Shown here in pieces: positions 43,084 through 52,830 of a DNA stretch of 64,000 nt (its first letter is position 1; every line of letters starts with the position of its first letter). The position numbers and the translations under genes were made by a program. Origin of the DNA: Pseudarcicella hirudinis (GTDB lineage: Bacteria; Bacteroidota; Bacteroidia; Cytophagales; Spirosomataceae); contig NZ_FOXH01000008.1 in NCBI RefSeq assembly GCF_900115665.1, positions 1 to 64,000 on the forward strand, read 5' to 3'. Under the pieces are notes generated by a model. That model made no database searches, was not told the origin of the DNA, and saw only the letters and a program-made list of their open reading frames with translations.

Positions 43084-43794
43084 CTATTCATGATCATCAT
43101 ATTTCAGAACCCTAAATTCGCCGATTTCCTGATGAGAAAATGTTGACCTGAACCCGAAATAACCTGTTTTATTAAATCCAGCCTCAGTATTTGTGAAAAA
43201 ACATTGATCATCTACCCAAAAACTGGTCTCATTTTCTTTCACGATAATTTTGATCCGGTAGGTTTTATTGGCTTGTAACAAGTGAAGACTATCGGTATAT
43301 TCTTTGAGTAAAAGACGCTCTCCTTTCCCATCATATTTCCTAAAACGGGTGGTAGAATTATAATTCCCTCCCATTCCGACATAGTACAACCTTAGGGAAT
43401 CATATTCCTCAAATTTTCCTTTCCGGGTAAACAAATTGGTATTCTGAGGATCTTTCGCCTGCCAGAAAACATTCAGGTCGGAAAGCCGGTCATTTCCACC
43501 CTTACCGAGAATTACTTTTCTGGTAAATTCAATCTGATAACTGCCTTCCAATGCTTTGTTGAGCCAAACCGTGACACCGCCCCTGGTATCCAGTACTAAT
43601 TTTCTGTTTTTCACAAAAACGTGGGAATCCGGCTTATTTTCAATCTCTGCAATCCAAATCGAAGAGTCTAATTTTACCGGAAAATCATCTGCAAACAAAA
43701 GTGAATGATTCACATGCTTTTTAATCTGTGCATGCAGGAATGTTGAACAGAAACCAGTAAAACAAAGGGCCAGAATCAGGCATTTCTTCTTCAT
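43084..43794 (-). CDS. DUF6250-type secreted protein (concanavalin-like fold)
   Basis: The product has 236 residues with a signal peptide (1-22). The order of motifs (RKLVLDTRGGVTVWLNKAL, NDRLSDLNVFWQAKDPQN, YYVGMGGNYNSTTRFRKYDG, TGYFGFRSTFSHQEI) matches a Bacteroidota family known to me as DUF6250, whose members sit in glycan-degradation loci and look like lectin-type jelly rolls. It may bind or cleave a plant polysaccharide. It converges on the DUF3570 gene with 15 bp between the stops. It is on the same strand as the GH20 gene but separated from it by a terminator. Confidence 0.75.
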   Translation of the reverse strand: MKKKCLILALCFTGFCSTFLHAQIKKHVNHSLLFADDFPVKLDSSIWIAEIENKPDSHVFVKNRKLVLDTRGGVTVWLNKALEGSYQIEFTRKVILGKGGNDRLSDLNVFWQAKDPQNTNLFTRKGKFEEYDSLRLYYVGMGGNYNSTTRFRKYDGKGERLLLKEYTDSLHLLQANKTYRIKIIVKENETSFWVDDQCFFTNTEAGFNKTGYFGFRSTFSHQEIGEFRVLKYDDHE

Positions 43795-43826
43795 TTTTCA
43801 GCAGGAACAGGTTTAAAATCAAAAAA

Positions 43827-43860
43827 AAGAACAGGTCTGAATTTCTTCGAACCTGTTCTT
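43827..43860 (-). terminator. terminator of the GH20 gene
   Basis: AAGAACAGGT at 43827-43836 pairs with ACCTGTTCTT at 43851-43860 with a 14-nt loop. Read on the minus strand it is followed by a run of about eight T, an ideal terminator for the gene ending at 43884. Confidence 0.85.
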
Positions 43861-43883
43861 TCAGAAACAATTATATAAAGTAT

Positions 43884-46445
43884 TTAATTCATTACTTCTA
43901 CTGTCCGGCTTGCTCTGCCTTTTGTATTAAAAACCTTGAATTTCAGTTTTCCTTTATCTGCAACAGGTTCTGTATAAACTTTGCTCTGTAAACCTGGCTC
44001 CGAACCGTCAGTTGTATAACGGATAGTCAGACCCGGTAACTGAATATTTGCAATGGCTTTTCCATTTTCAAGAATTACACCCGGAGTCGGGATTCTGTAT
44101 TGAAAACCTCCTCCATAATTATCAAGACGGGGAAGCTCTCTTTTTCCGACTACGTTTACAAATTCTGACCAGGCCTGAGTGTATAATTCCGCACTTTTTG
44201 CTTCATCTTTCTCAATGGCCCAGGCAGGATCTTTGGCCCAGGCTCTTTCTGCCAAACCAAACATTTTAGGCAGCAGCATATATTCCAGACGTTCTGGGGT
44301 TTTCACACTCTCACTCCATAACAAGCCCTGAACTCCAACAATGTTAGACTTTCCATAATCAGTAAGTCTGTCTTTTCCGATAAAATAAGATTGTTCAATC
44401 GGATTACCCCGGCGATCTTCTTTCGAATTTTTAAAGTAATCGTACGGAATAAAGTAAAAAGGTTTATCAATATCCACAAAACCTCCCCAATAGTAGCCAG
44501 GTTCTTCATAAGTTCTCTGATAGGCCAAATCGAAATACATATTACTTACGCAGGATAGTACGACTTTATATCCGGCATTAGCCAAACGATAAGGCAGATC
44601 TTCCGCACCCCAGCCAATCATGTTATTCCATACGTTTACCTGAAAATTTTCATTTGCTAAAACAGGATTCGGGATCAGGGTTTTGTTACCATTTATTGAG
44701 GTTTTCCTCATAGCGATTTCCTCCCAACCTGATAAGAACAAGCCTTTCTTCTTCAGAATATCGTTTATCTTTCCGAAATAATAATACCACAGATCATCCG
44801 TATTTTTCAATGATGGCGTATTTTTGATCAGATCCTGACAAACCGGAGATTTTTCCCAGACACCTGCAGGAACTTCATCTCCGCCAAAATGAATGGTAGT
44901 CAGGGGTGCCTTTGCTTCCTTGTACATATCCACAATCTCATCTACCACTTTCTCGGCAAAACGATAAGTTGAAGGCAAACCCACACAGATGATATTATCC
45001 GTCCAAAGCTGTGCCGTACGATATTCAGATTTATCATTTATATCTCTCAGCAAATATTTCTCAGCTTCTTCTTTATTTCCCTGAGCCATAAAACGCTCAT
45101 AACGAACATCCATTGCTTTGATAGAAGCTCGTGCATGACCAGGTGATTCGACTTCCGGTATAATCTGAATATGGCGATCGTTTGCATATTTTAAGAGATC
45201 TATGAATTCTGCTCTGGTATAGTAACCACTGGCAGAAGTAGCTCCCGGAACCGGACCGGCTCCAAAAGAAGCTGGCAAAAATTTCTTGCTATCAAGTGTA
45301 TGACCTCTTTGAGAACCGATTTCAGTCAATTCCGGTAAAGAAGGTATTTCCAATCTCCAACCTTCGTCTTCTATAAAATGAAAATGCAATACATTCAATT
45401 TATAAAGTGCCATCAGGTCCAGCACTTTTTTTATTTCCGCAGGCTTTTGAAAATTCCGTCCGACATCAAGCATTATACTTCTGAACCCGAATCTTGGTGC
45501 ATCTTTTACCTCTGCTACTGGCACTTTGATATTTTGCTGAATTCCTGCCCAGGCATTTGAAGGAATCAATGATTTGAGCGACTGAATAGCATAAAAAGCC
45601 CCTGATGGAGTTGAGGCACTGATTTCTATACCTGAGGGTCTGATGCTCAACTGATAAGCCTCCGGAGCTGATTCGTTTTTCCGGAAAATAATACTTTTTC
45701 CATCTGTTCCTGTATTGACAACTGAAGGTTTCTTCCCTAAAATCACACCCAGCTCATCAGCCAGATAAGAAGCCTCTTTCTGAAAGAATCCATCCGCTAC
45801 AATTCTGGTCGATTCATCAAGAGTCAGTTCTCCTTCTCCTTCCTGATAAAATTCAGGTGTCGGAAAAACTTTAGTCAGCTTTTTTTGAGGAATATCAGTG
45901 ATTTTACTATTCTTTTTGAAAATATCGGCAGCACTTAAATAGCCGATTTTATCTTCTTTCGGTGCTTCAGAAAGATAATTAGTGATAGAATATCCACTTT
46001 CCGGAGCGTTATCCCAGACTATATAAAACCCAAAAGGGGCATCAGAAACGTTCACAAATAATTCAGAGGAAACAAAATCAATTGAAACAGATTGGTTTTG
46101 TTTCAATTCCCTGAAGTCTGCGGTAGGCACTATCCGGAAAATATCTCCGTTGACTGGTTCGATTTTAACGCCTCCGCTTACTGAAGCAGGTTCAATATCG
46201 CGGATGTAATTGAAATAAATTGCCCAGCCTTTTGAAGGGAAAACCGTCTTTCCCTGATTGGTAAAAGTAAATGAGGAAAGATACTGGCGTTTATTTTGAA
46301 ATTTATTTTCCTTAAGTCCCCAATTGATCCGTAGATTTTTAACATCGAAAGGAAGGCTTTTTTTCTGGGCAAGGCCATTGGTCATAAAGCCCAAAACTAC
46401 CATAAAGGATAAAAAAACACCCAGTTTTGTTCGAAAGAGCAGCAT
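43884..46445 (-). CDS. GH20 beta-N-acetylhexosaminidase
   Basis: The product has 853 residues with a signal peptide (1-26). Domains in order: an N-terminal chitobiase/CHB_HEX-like domain (about 30-170), the GH20b domain (about 190-310), the (beta/alpha)8 catalytic domain with RGHTLDSKKF-type and the catalytic pair Asp523-Glu524 in HFGGDEVPAGVW, and a C-terminal CHB_HEX_C/Fn3-like domain (TIRYTTDGSEPG). It removes terminal GlcNAc or GalNAc from chitin-derived or glycoprotein oligosaccharides, using the substrate 2-acetamido group. Its length matches the chitobiase class. It has its own terminator and a TAACTTAG element 63 bp upstream. Confidence 0.95.
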   Translation of the reverse strand: MLLFRTKLGVFLSFMVVLGFMTNGLAQKKSLPFDVKNLRINWGLKENKFQNKRQYLSSFTFTNQGKTVFPSKGWAIYFNYIRDIEPASVSGGVKIEPVNGDIFRIVPTADFRELKQNQSVSIDFVSSELFVNVSDAPFGFYIVWDNAPESGYSITNYLSEAPKEDKIGYLSAADIFKKNSKITDIPQKKLTKVFPTPEFYQEGEGELTLDESTRIVADGFFQKEASYLADELGVILGKKPSVVNTGTDGKSIIFRKNESAPEAYQLSIRPSGIEISASTPSGAFYAIQSLKSLIPSNAWAGIQQNIKVPVAEVKDAPRFGFRSIMLDVGRNFQKPAEIKKVLDLMALYKLNVLHFHFIEDEGWRLEIPSLPELTEIGSQRGHTLDSKKFLPASFGAGPVPGATSASGYYTRAEFIDLLKYANDRHIQIIPEVESPGHARASIKAMDVRYERFMAQGNKEEAEKYLLRDINDKSEYRTAQLWTDNIICVGLPSTYRFAEKVVDEIVDMYKEAKAPLTTIHFGGDEVPAGVWEKSPVCQDLIKNTPSLKNTDDLWYYYFGKINDILKKKGLFLSGWEEIAMRKTSINGNKTLIPNPVLANENFQVNVWNNMIGWGAEDLPYRLANAGYKVVLSCVSNMYFDLAYQRTYEEPGYYWGGFVDIDKPFYFIPYDYFKNSKEDRRGNPIEQSYFIGKDRLTDYGKSNIVGVQGLLWSESVKTPERLEYMLLPKMFGLAERAWAKDPAWAIEKDEAKSAELYTQAWSEFVNVVGKRELPRLDNYGGGFQYRIPTPGVILENGKAIANIQLPGLTIRYTTDGSEPGLQSKVYTEPVADKGKLKFKVFNTKGRASRTVEVMN

Positions 46446-46854
46446 TTCAGAGAAAATTTAAATGAAAAAGTTATTTAAGGTATAATTCATAGGATTTTAT
46501 AATCTCACTAAGTTAGTTATTATTCTTAATGCTATTTATAAAAAGTCGCAAAACAGAAATATTTTTTCAGTAAAACATGCAATATATTTCCGATTTTAAA
46601 AAAGTTTATATAAAGAGTTCGTTTTCAGCACAGCAAAAAGGCGTTAAAAACCTATGAAAAAAATCTTTTGTGAGAAACAGAATATAACTTAGTCATAATC
46701 AAGCCTAAAGCATCATTTCCGGGAAAATCTTTCAGAAAACCGGCAAATAAACCAATAAGATTAGTCCAATTTAATCTTGGAATAATTTTTTTCTTTACTG
46801 GTAAAAAGTATATTTGTGAAAGTTCAAATTTGTATAACCTTTTAATTTTAACTC
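46446..46854. promoter_or_regulatory. divergent intergenic region, GH20 / pyrophosphatase
   Basis: This 409-bp gap holds, for the leftward gene, TAACTTAG on the minus strand (46508-46515). For the rightward pyrophosphatase, TATATTTG at 46809-46816 fits the Bacteroidota -7 element, about 38 bp before the start; TTG at 46777-46779 is too far for a standard -33. Nothing else is recognised in the middle, which is simply AT-rich. Confidence 0.45.
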
Positions 46855-49515
46855 ATGAATAACATTGTTTACTTAGTGCCCGCTTTTGGGATTGTGGGTT
46901 TGCTTTACACCGCATGGCGTTTCAGCTGGGTTTCAAAACAGCCAACCGGGGACGAGAACATGCAAAGGCTTTCGGGTTATATTGCCGACGGAGCTATTGC
47001 ATTTCTTAAAGCAGAATGGAAAATATTATCTTACTTCGCTATTCCTACTGCCATTTTATTAGCCTGGCTTGGATCACGCCATGGAACTCCCGAAAATCCG
47101 ATCCATTCCTCTCCTATTATTGCCATTGCTTTTTTAATCGGAGCGCTTTTTTCTGCTACAGCAGGTTATATCGGTATGAAAATCGCCACCAAAGCTAATG
47201 TTCGCACAGCTCAGGCGGCACGTACCTCCCTTGCTAAAGCGCTTGAAGTTTCATTCACAGGTGGTTCTGTAATGGGAATGGGAGTTGCAGGATTAGCCGT
47301 TTTAGGTCTGGGCGGTCTTTTCATTACTTTTTATAATCTATTTGCCCAAGGTCAGGCGCTTACCTCCGATGAAATGAGAAAAGCAATCGAGGTTTTAGCC
47401 GGATTTTCACTGGGTGCTGAATCTATTGCTCTTTTTGCCCGTGTAGGCGGGGGTATTTATACGAAAGCCGCAGACGTAGGAGCTGATTTAGTTGGAAAAG
47501 TAGAAGCAGGAATCCCGGAAGATGATGTACGTAACCCTGCCACTATCGCTGATAACGTAGGTGACAACGTAGGTGATGTGGCCGGAATGGGTGCCGATTT
47601 ATTCGGATCTTATGTTGCAACGATTCTGGCTACCATGGTTTTGGGACAGGAAATTAATGTCAGCGATAATTATGGTGGTTTTTCTCCGGTTTTATTACCA
47701 ATGCTTATAGCCGGAGTAGGTTTGCTGGCTTCATTGGTTTCTACTTTTTTTGTACGAATCAGTAGTGAAACGGCCTCTGTTCAGAGTGCTTTGAATTTAG
47801 GCAACTGGGCTTCAATCATCATTACATTTATTGCGTCCTACTTTCTGGTAAAAAATATCCTGCCGGAACAATTAAATCTGCGTGGTTTTGAATTTACTTC
47901 AACCGGTGTTTTTCTGGCAATTATTGTTGGTTTGGTAGTAGGTGCATTGATGTCTATGATTACTGAATATTATACTGCAATGGGTAAACGTCCCGTTCTT
48001 TCAATTATTGAGAAGTCAGGAACCGGTCATGCAACCAATATCATCGGCGGCCTTGCTGTGGGAATGGAATCTACGGTATTACCAATCTTAGTATTGGCAG
48101 CAGGGATTATTCTTTCTTATAAATTTGCCGGACTTTACGGAGTTTCTATTGCAGCCGCAGGTATGATGGCAACAACTGCTATGCAATTGGCAATTGATGC
48201 GTTCGGACCGATTGCTGATAATGCCGGAGGTATTGCCGAAATGTCTCAATTACCTCCTGAAGTACGTGAGCGTACTGATAATCTTGATGCAGTAGGTAAC
48301 ACCACTGCGGCTACAGGAAAAGGATTCGCAATTGCTTCTGCGGCTCTTACCTCTCTGGCTTTGTTTGCCGCATTTGTTGGTATTGCCGGAATCAAAGCAA
48401 TTGATATTTACAAAGCTGATGTATTAGCCGGGTTGTTTATCGGCGGAATGATTCCATTTATTTTTAGCGCGCTGTGTATTTCTGCGGTAGGTAAAGCTGC
48501 CATGGAAATGGTGAACGAGGTTCGTCGTCAATTCAGGGAAATTCCGGGAATTATGGAATATAAAGCTCAGCCTGAATATGAAAAATGTGTGGCTATTTCA
48601 ACACAGGCCTCTATTCGTCAGATGATTCTTCCCGGAGCAATTGCGCTTACTGTGCCTGTAATTGTTGGTTTTACGATGGGACCAGAAGTACTCGGCGGAG
48701 TACTTGCCGGAGTAACTGTTTCCGGTGTATTGATGGGTATGTTCCAGTCTAATGCCGGAGGAGCCTGGGATAATGCTAAAAAATCTTTTGAAAAAGGGGT
48801 GGTTATTGATGGGGAAACATATTACAAGAAATCTGAACCGCATAAAGCTTCTGTAACAGGAGATACTGTAGGTGATCCATTCAAAGATACATCCGGGCCT
48901 TCGATGAACATTCTGATCAAACTTATGTCGATCGTTTCATTGGTAATTGCTCCTTATATTACTGTACAATCAGGAAGTATGGAGAACACCAAGCTTGAAG
49001 AATTAAGTCCTAAGGCTGTAACTGAATTACCAGTTTCTGATAAAATCAAGGATTTAGGAGCACTTTTCAGTAAAAAACTAAGTTCCGGCGTTGATTTGAA
49101 TATTCCCGAAAATGGTATCGAAAATAATTTACTGAAGTTTATCGAAGATGCATCCAAGCCTGTTGATAAAACAACGTGGTTTGATTTCGATCGCCTTACT
49201 TTCGAAACAGGAAAGTCTGTTCTTAAACCTGAATCTCAGGAACAACTAAAAAATATTGCTGAAATCCTGAAGGCCTTTCCAAAAGTTTCCATCAAACTTG
49301 GCGGCTATACTGATAATACCGGTGATGCCAAAGAAAACCTGATGCTTTCCAATGAAAGAGCAGCTTCAGTTAAATCTGAACTTGAGAAGCTTGGTGTTTC
49401 AGCACAAAGACTTGAATCTGAAGGTTATGGTCAGGAACATCCGGTTGCAGACAATACTACTGAGGAAGGACGTGCTTTAAACAGAAGAATTTCTATCAGA
49501 GTTTTGTCGAAATAA
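46855..49515 (+). CDS. hppA: membrane-bound ion-translocating pyrophosphatase with C-terminal OmpA domain
   Basis: The product has 886 residues. About residues 1-720 are a membrane pyrophosphatase with some 16 TM segments. The pyrophosphate/Mg site [11 protein letters not shown] and [14 protein letters not shown] is complete, and GNTTAAT (Ala, not Lys) indicates the K+-dependent type. The semi-conserved gate Glu is absent from TM6 (Gly251, Ala255 at the two usual places) but Glu189 lies in TM5 (GFSLGAES). Residues 773-886 form an OmpA-like peptidoglycan-binding domain ([26 protein letters not shown]). The enzyme pumps H+ or Na+ using PPi; its C-terminus is extracytoplasmic in this family, so the OmpA part could grip peptidoglycan. 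Confidence 0.95.
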   Translation: MNNIVYLVPAFGIVGLLYTAWRFSWVSKQPTGDENMQRLSGYIADGAIAFLKAEWKILSYFAIPTAILLAWLGSRHGTPENPIHSSPIIAIAFLIGALFSATAGYIGMKIATKANVRTAQAARTSLAKALEVSFTGGSVMGMGVAGLAVLGLGGLFITFYNLFAQGQALTSDEMRKAIEVLAGFSLGAESIALFARVGGGIYTKAADVGADLVGKVEAGIPEDDVRNPATIADNVGDNVGDVAGMGADLFGSYVATILATMVLGQEINVSDNYGGFSPVLLPMLIAGVGLLASLVSTFFVRISSETASVQSALNLGNWASIIITFIASYFLVKNILPEQLNLRGFEFTSTGVFLAIIVGLVVGALMSMITEYYTAMGKRPVLSIIEKSGTGHATNIIGGLAVGMESTVLPILVLAAGIILSYKFAGLYGVSIAAAGMMATTAMQLAIDAFGPIADNAGGIAEMSQLPPEVRERTDNLDAVGNTTAATGKGFAIASAALTSLALFAAFVGIAGIKAIDIYKADVLAGLFIGGMIPFIFSALCISAVGKAAMEMVNEVRRQFREIPGIMEYKAQPEYEKCVAISTQASIRQMILPGAIALTVPVIVGFTMGPEVLGGVLAGVTVSGVLMGMFQSNAGGAWDNAKKSFEKGVVIDGETYYKKSEPHKASVTGDTVGDPFKDTSGPSMNILIKLMSIVSLVIAPYITVQSGSMENTKLEELSPKAVTELPVSDKIKDLGALFSKKLSSGVDLNIPENGIENNLLKFIEDASKPVDKTTWFDFDRLTFETGKSVLKPESQEQLKNIAEILKAFPKVSIKLGGYTDNTGDAKENLMLSNERAASVKSELEKLGVSAQRLESEGYGQEHPVADNTTEEGRALNRRISIRVLSK

Positions 49516-49553
49516 TGACCTGAGGAAAAAGAACAACTTATAAGTTACTGAAG

Positions 49554-49592
49554 AAAAGCCCATTACAGAGAGATACTGTTTTGGGCTTTTTT
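49554..49592 (+). terminator. terminator of the pyrophosphatase gene
   Basis: AAAAGCCCA at 49554-49562 pairs with TGGGCTTTT at 49582-49590 with a 19-nt loop and a T run. The first repeat of the tandem array begins right after it. Confidence 0.78.
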
Positions 49593-50138
49593 GTAACCAC
49601 ATAGGAACATAGGACACATAGGTTTTTGTAACCACATAGGAACATAGGACACATAGGTTTTTGCAACCACATTGGAACATAGGACACATAGGTTTTTGCA
49701 ACCACATTGGAACATAGGGCACATAGGTTTTTGTAACCACATAGGAACATAGGGCATATAGTTTTTTGTAACCGCATTGGAACATAGGGCACATAGGTTT
49801 TTGTAACCACATAGTAACATAGGACACATAGGTTTTTGCAACCACATTGGAACATAGGGCACATAGGTTTTTGCAACCACATTGGAACATAGGCACATAG
49901 GTTTTTGCAACCACATTGGAACATAGACACATAGGTTTTTGTAACCAGATAGGAACATAGGGCATATAGGTTTTTGTAACCGCATTAGAACACAGGACAC
50001 ATAGGTTTTTGTAACCACATAGGAACATAGGGCACATAGGTTTTTGCAACCACATAGGAACACAGGGCATATAGGTTTTTGTAACCACATTGGAACATAG
50101 ACACATAGGTTTTTGTAATCGCATAGGACACATAGGTT
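49593..50138. repeat. tandem array: ~16 copies of a 35-bp unit
   Basis: There are fifteen complete units of 35 bp (three of them 34 bp) and a degenerate last one. Each has GTAACCACAT or GCAACCACAT, then TAGGAACATAGG, then a CACATAGG segment and GTTTTT. Inside the unit the heptamer ACATAGG is itself repeated, so the array looks like a nested simple repeat. There is no unique spacer between units, so it is not a CRISPR. Because 35 is not a multiple of 3, all minus-strand frames stay open for long stretches and create false Cys/Lys-rich proteins. Such arrays are, as I recall, common between genes in Bacteroidota. The remaining 50139-50230 presumably holds the antitoxin promoter. Confidence 0.92.
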
Positions 50139-50230
50139 CATAATATATTTGTTGTTAAAATTTTTTATGGAAAAATGTCTATAAATTCCAGACAAATTTC
50201 CGTACATTTGGGTAATAAACAACAAAAGCT

Positions 50231-50656
50231 ATGCAAGTTCAGGAAGCGGCTGCAATCTATTCAAAATACGAAACACAGATCAGAGACAATATCTCTATCG
50301 TATTTAATGCAAGAAAAGGTCTTAGTACAAAAGCCTTTTATGATATTGTATTGCTTTCAGGTTTCAAAAAAGAACAATTGGCTGAGTTATTTCATACCTC
50401 ACTCAAAACCATCAACCGTTATTACCAATCTGAAAAAAATCTTGATGCAGCAAGCAGTGAACAAGCCCTAAAAATCATCGCCCTGTTTAAAAAAGGAACT
50501 GAGCTTTTCGGAGATCTGGATGCTTTCCGCAGATGGATTACCAAACCGGCATTTGGTATTGGCTGGCAAACCCCTCTTGATCTGATGCAAACCTCCGGTG
50601 GTATTGATCTGGTTATGGAAGAACTTTACAGAATTGAATACGGGGCAACAGCCTGA
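50231..50656 (+). CDS. Xre/MbcA/ParS-type antitoxin (DUF2384)
   Basis: The product has 141 residues. An N-terminal HTH-like region (GLSTKAFYDIVLLSGFKKEQLAE, LKTINRYY) is followed by the DUF2384 part (ALKIIALFKKGTELFGDLDAFRRWI, then PAFGIGWQTPLDLMQTSGG), the standard toxin-binding end of Xre-RES systems. It neutralises the RES toxin encoded 2 bp downstream and probably represses its own promoter. A second frame in the same area is a shadow. Confidence 0.93.
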   Translation: MQVQEAAAIYSKYETQIRDNISIVFNARKGLSTKAFYDIVLLSGFKKEQLAELFHTSLKTINRYYQSEKNLDAASSEQALKIIALFKKGTELFGDLDAFRRWITKPAFGIGWQTPLDLMQTSGGIDLVMEELYRIEYGATA

Positions 50657-50658
50657 GT

Positions 50659-51108
50659 ATGCAAGTTTTCAGAATTACAAAAGAGCAATGGGCCGGTAAT
50701 CTCAGAGGTTCCGGATTTGCTGCCCGCTGGAATTCGAACGGCGTGTTTATGTGTTATTCAGCTTCTTCAAGAGCCCTTGCCTGCCTTGAAATGGTAGTGC
50801 ATCTTACCGGAGACAGACTTGCAAGTCCTTTTAAAATTACGGTTATCGATATTCCGGATGAGGTCGCAATCAAAAAAATTAACCCTGCTTATCTGCCAGC
50901 AGACTGGACCGATTTTCGTCAGTACGATGTTTGTCAGGCAATTGGTGACGACTGGATCAAAAGCTTCGAAACCTGTATTCTTCAGGTACCCTCCGCTATT
51001 ATTAAAAACGAATATAATTTTCTGATTAATTCACAACACCAGGATTTTCAAAAAATAAAAGTAGTTGAAATTGAGGACTTCACTTTTGACTCAAGGCTAA
51101 AAGATTAA
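50659..51108 (+). CDS. RES-domain NAD+-degrading toxin
   Basis: The product has 149 residues. The Arg-Glu-Ser set that names the family is present: Arg5 (FRITKEQW), Glu44 (ALACLEMVVHL) and Ser112 (QVPSAI), with ARWNSNG and YSASS between. These toxins deplete NAD+ by phosphorolysis and arrest growth when the antitoxin is degraded. The gene starts 2 bp after the antitoxin stop. It is full length, so the pair looks active. It lies beside the tandem array and 15 bp before a WYL-type regulator. Confidence 0.93.
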   Translation: MQVFRITKEQWAGNLRGSGFAARWNSNGVFMCYSASSRALACLEMVVHLTGDRLASPFKITVIDIPDEVAIKKINPAYLPADWTDFRQYDVCQAIGDDWIKSFETCILQVPSAIIKNEYNFLINSQHQDFQKIKVVEIEDFTFDSRLKD

Positions 51109-51123
51109 ACTTCCAAACCTCTT

Positions 51124-52068
51124 ATGATAAGGCTTAACCGACTTACTGCCATCCTGATTCACTTACAATCAAAAAGGGTTGTAAAAGCACAAGAAATTGC
51201 CGATCGCTTTGAAATTAGTCTGAGAACTGTTTATCGTGACATCCGTGCACTTGAAGAAACAGGGATTCCAATCGGGGCAGAAGCAGGAATCGGGTATTTT
51301 CTGGAAGATTATCACTTACCTCCGGTAATGTTTACCAATAATGAAGTAAGTTCTCTGCTTTTTGGAGCAAAACTGGTTGAGAAACTGGCTGATAATTCTA
51401 TCAAAGAGTCTTATGAGTCAGCCTTATATAAAATCAAGTCTGTCCTGAAACATCCCGATCAGGAACACCTTGATCTATTAGACCCAAGCATTGAAATTTC
51501 AGAAAAATTCAGTACGGAGTCTGTTTCAAGCAGCCATCTGACTCCTATACAACAAGCCATTGTTCAAAGAAAAGTGCTTGAAATCGAATATTTCTCCCCT
51601 TATAGTGAAACAACCACGAATCGGTTTATCAATCCGATCGGTTTATACCATTATGGTTCGGGCTGGCATTTAATTGCTTTTTGCCATACCCGTGACGATT
51701 ACAGAGATTTCAGGGTTGACAGGATTAAAACCCTGTCCGAAACTTCTGAATATTTTAAGAAGCATGACTTCCATTCACTGGACAAGTATTTAAAGGAGGT
51801 GAAAAATGAAGTACAAAAAGAAGAGGTTTGCATTAACGTTTCAAAAGACCGTGCCAGGTATATGTACGAGCAAAAAAAGAACTGGGGCTGGGTTTCAGAA
51901 GAAGATTGCGGGGATTATGTTAAAATGGTCTTTAAAATAAATCATTTACATGGCATGGCACATTGGCTCCTTTCATTTGGGAAAACGGTCAGTATAGAAA
52001 GACCTGAAAAGTTAAAGTCTATCATGAAAGGACTGGCAATAGAAATTTATGAACATTATATTTCGTAG
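51124..52068 (+). CDS. YafY-type transcriptional regulator: HTH plus WYL domain
   Basis: The product has 314 residues. The N-terminal winged HTH (LTAILIHLQSKRVVKAQEIA, then LRTVYRDIRALEETGIPI) is of the DeoR/HTH_11 kind. The WYL domain (about 140-220, NPIGLYHYGSGWHLIAFCHTRDDYRDFRVDRI) is a ligand/nucleic-acid sensor, and a WCX-type C-terminus follows. The gene starts 15 bp after the toxin stop, so the toxin pair may be read into it, or the regulator may act on the GyrI-like gene 103 bp further on. WYL regulators are often tied to small-molecule or stress responses. Confidence 0.9.
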   Translation: MIRLNRLTAILIHLQSKRVVKAQEIADRFEISLRTVYRDIRALEETGIPIGAEAGIGYFLEDYHLPPVMFTNNEVSSLLFGAKLVEKLADNSIKESYESALYKIKSVLKHPDQEHLDLLDPSIEISEKFSTESVSSSHLTPIQQAIVQRKVLEIEYFSPYSETTTNRFINPIGLYHYGSGWHLIAFCHTRDDYRDFRVDRIKTLSETSEYFKKHDFHSLDKYLKEVKNEVQKEEVCINVSKDRARYMYEQKKNWGWVSEEDCGDYVKMVFKINHLHGMAHWLLSFGKTVSIERPEKLKSIMKGLAIEIYEHYIS

Positions 52069-52171
52069 AAACGCAGAAAATATTTTCAATTTTCCGAAAC
52101 ACTACTGACATACCTTTGTCACTCGTACAGGCTTTCTTTGCATAGAATTTCACATTAACGTTAACCTCTGT

Positions 52172-52624
52172 ATGCAAATTAAAGAAATTTCTCCTATCCA
52201 AACACTGGTGTTCACCACTCAAACCACGCTTAATACGATGGTTTTATATGTTGGAAACGTAGCAGAAGACCTGTTCAAAGAAGCTCAAAACCTAAATCTG
52301 GACATTACCGGCCCTATTTTCTGGATTTATACCGGAGCTGACGGAAAGCCTGACACTGAATTCAAGCTTGAAATTGCACTTCCTGTTAAAACTGAAGGCA
52401 AAAAATCAGAAAAATTCAGTTACAAACTACTCGAACCATTTAAATGTGTATCAAAAATTCATAATGGTGCCTGGGACAAAATGAATGAAACCTATTGCAA
52501 CCTATTTCCTGAATTTTACAGGAATGGCCATCAGTTTAGCGGAATCTGCCGGGAATTATACCTAACTATGGATTTTGAAACGCCTGAAAAAAACGTTACC
52601 GAGATACAGGTAGGAATGGTTTAA
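52172..52624 (+). CDS. GyrI-like small-molecule-binding protein
   Basis: The product has 150 residues. The pattern IQTLVFTTQTTLNTM, PIFWIYTGADGKPDTEFKLEIALPV and a later CRELYLTMDFETPEKNVTEIQVGMV fits the GyrI-like (SOUL/AraC effector-type) fold of tandem beta-alpha-beta-beta units that bind small hydrophobic ligands or, in GyrI itself, gyrase. It stands directly behind the WYL regulator, and such pairs are common in Bacteroidota as far as I recall. The ligand is unknown. Confidence 0.82.
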   Translation: MQIKEISPIQTLVFTTQTTLNTMVLYVGNVAEDLFKEAQNLNLDITGPIFWIYTGADGKPDTEFKLEIALPVKTEGKKSEKFSYKLLEPFKCVSKIHNGAWDKMNETYCNLFPEFYRNGHQFSGICRELYLTMDFETPEKNVTEIQVGMV

Positions 52625-52644
52625 TCTACTGTCATCTGATTCTC

Positions 52645-52674
52645 AAAAACTCCGGCTTTGATCCGGAGTTTTTC
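52645..52674 (+). terminator. terminator after the GyrI-like gene
   Basis: AAAACTCCGG at 52646-52655 pairs perfectly with CCGGAGTTTT at 52663-52672 with a 7-nt loop and a final T. Confidence 0.85.
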
Positions 52675-52830
52675 ATGTCAGCTATTTCCCGCAAAAGGCT
52701 ATTTATTCTGGTCCGGTTATTCAAAACTCATCAATCTGTTTATTTTTTCTGAAAAATTATTAAACAAAATAAACAAATGTAAGTTTAGTTTATAGCCAAT
52801 CCGCCTAAACGATTTGGGAATTAAATTCAT

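Noticed and set aside
49593-50138. CRISPR array
   Set aside because: The units abut without unique spacers, the unit varies internally and no cas gene is nearby.
49477-50225. Three long overlapping minus-strand frames encoding Cys-, Met- and Lys-rich repeat proteins
   Set aside because: They lie wholly in the 35-bp tandem array. A unit length not divisible by 3 without stops opens all frames together; there is no start context and no non-repeat domain.
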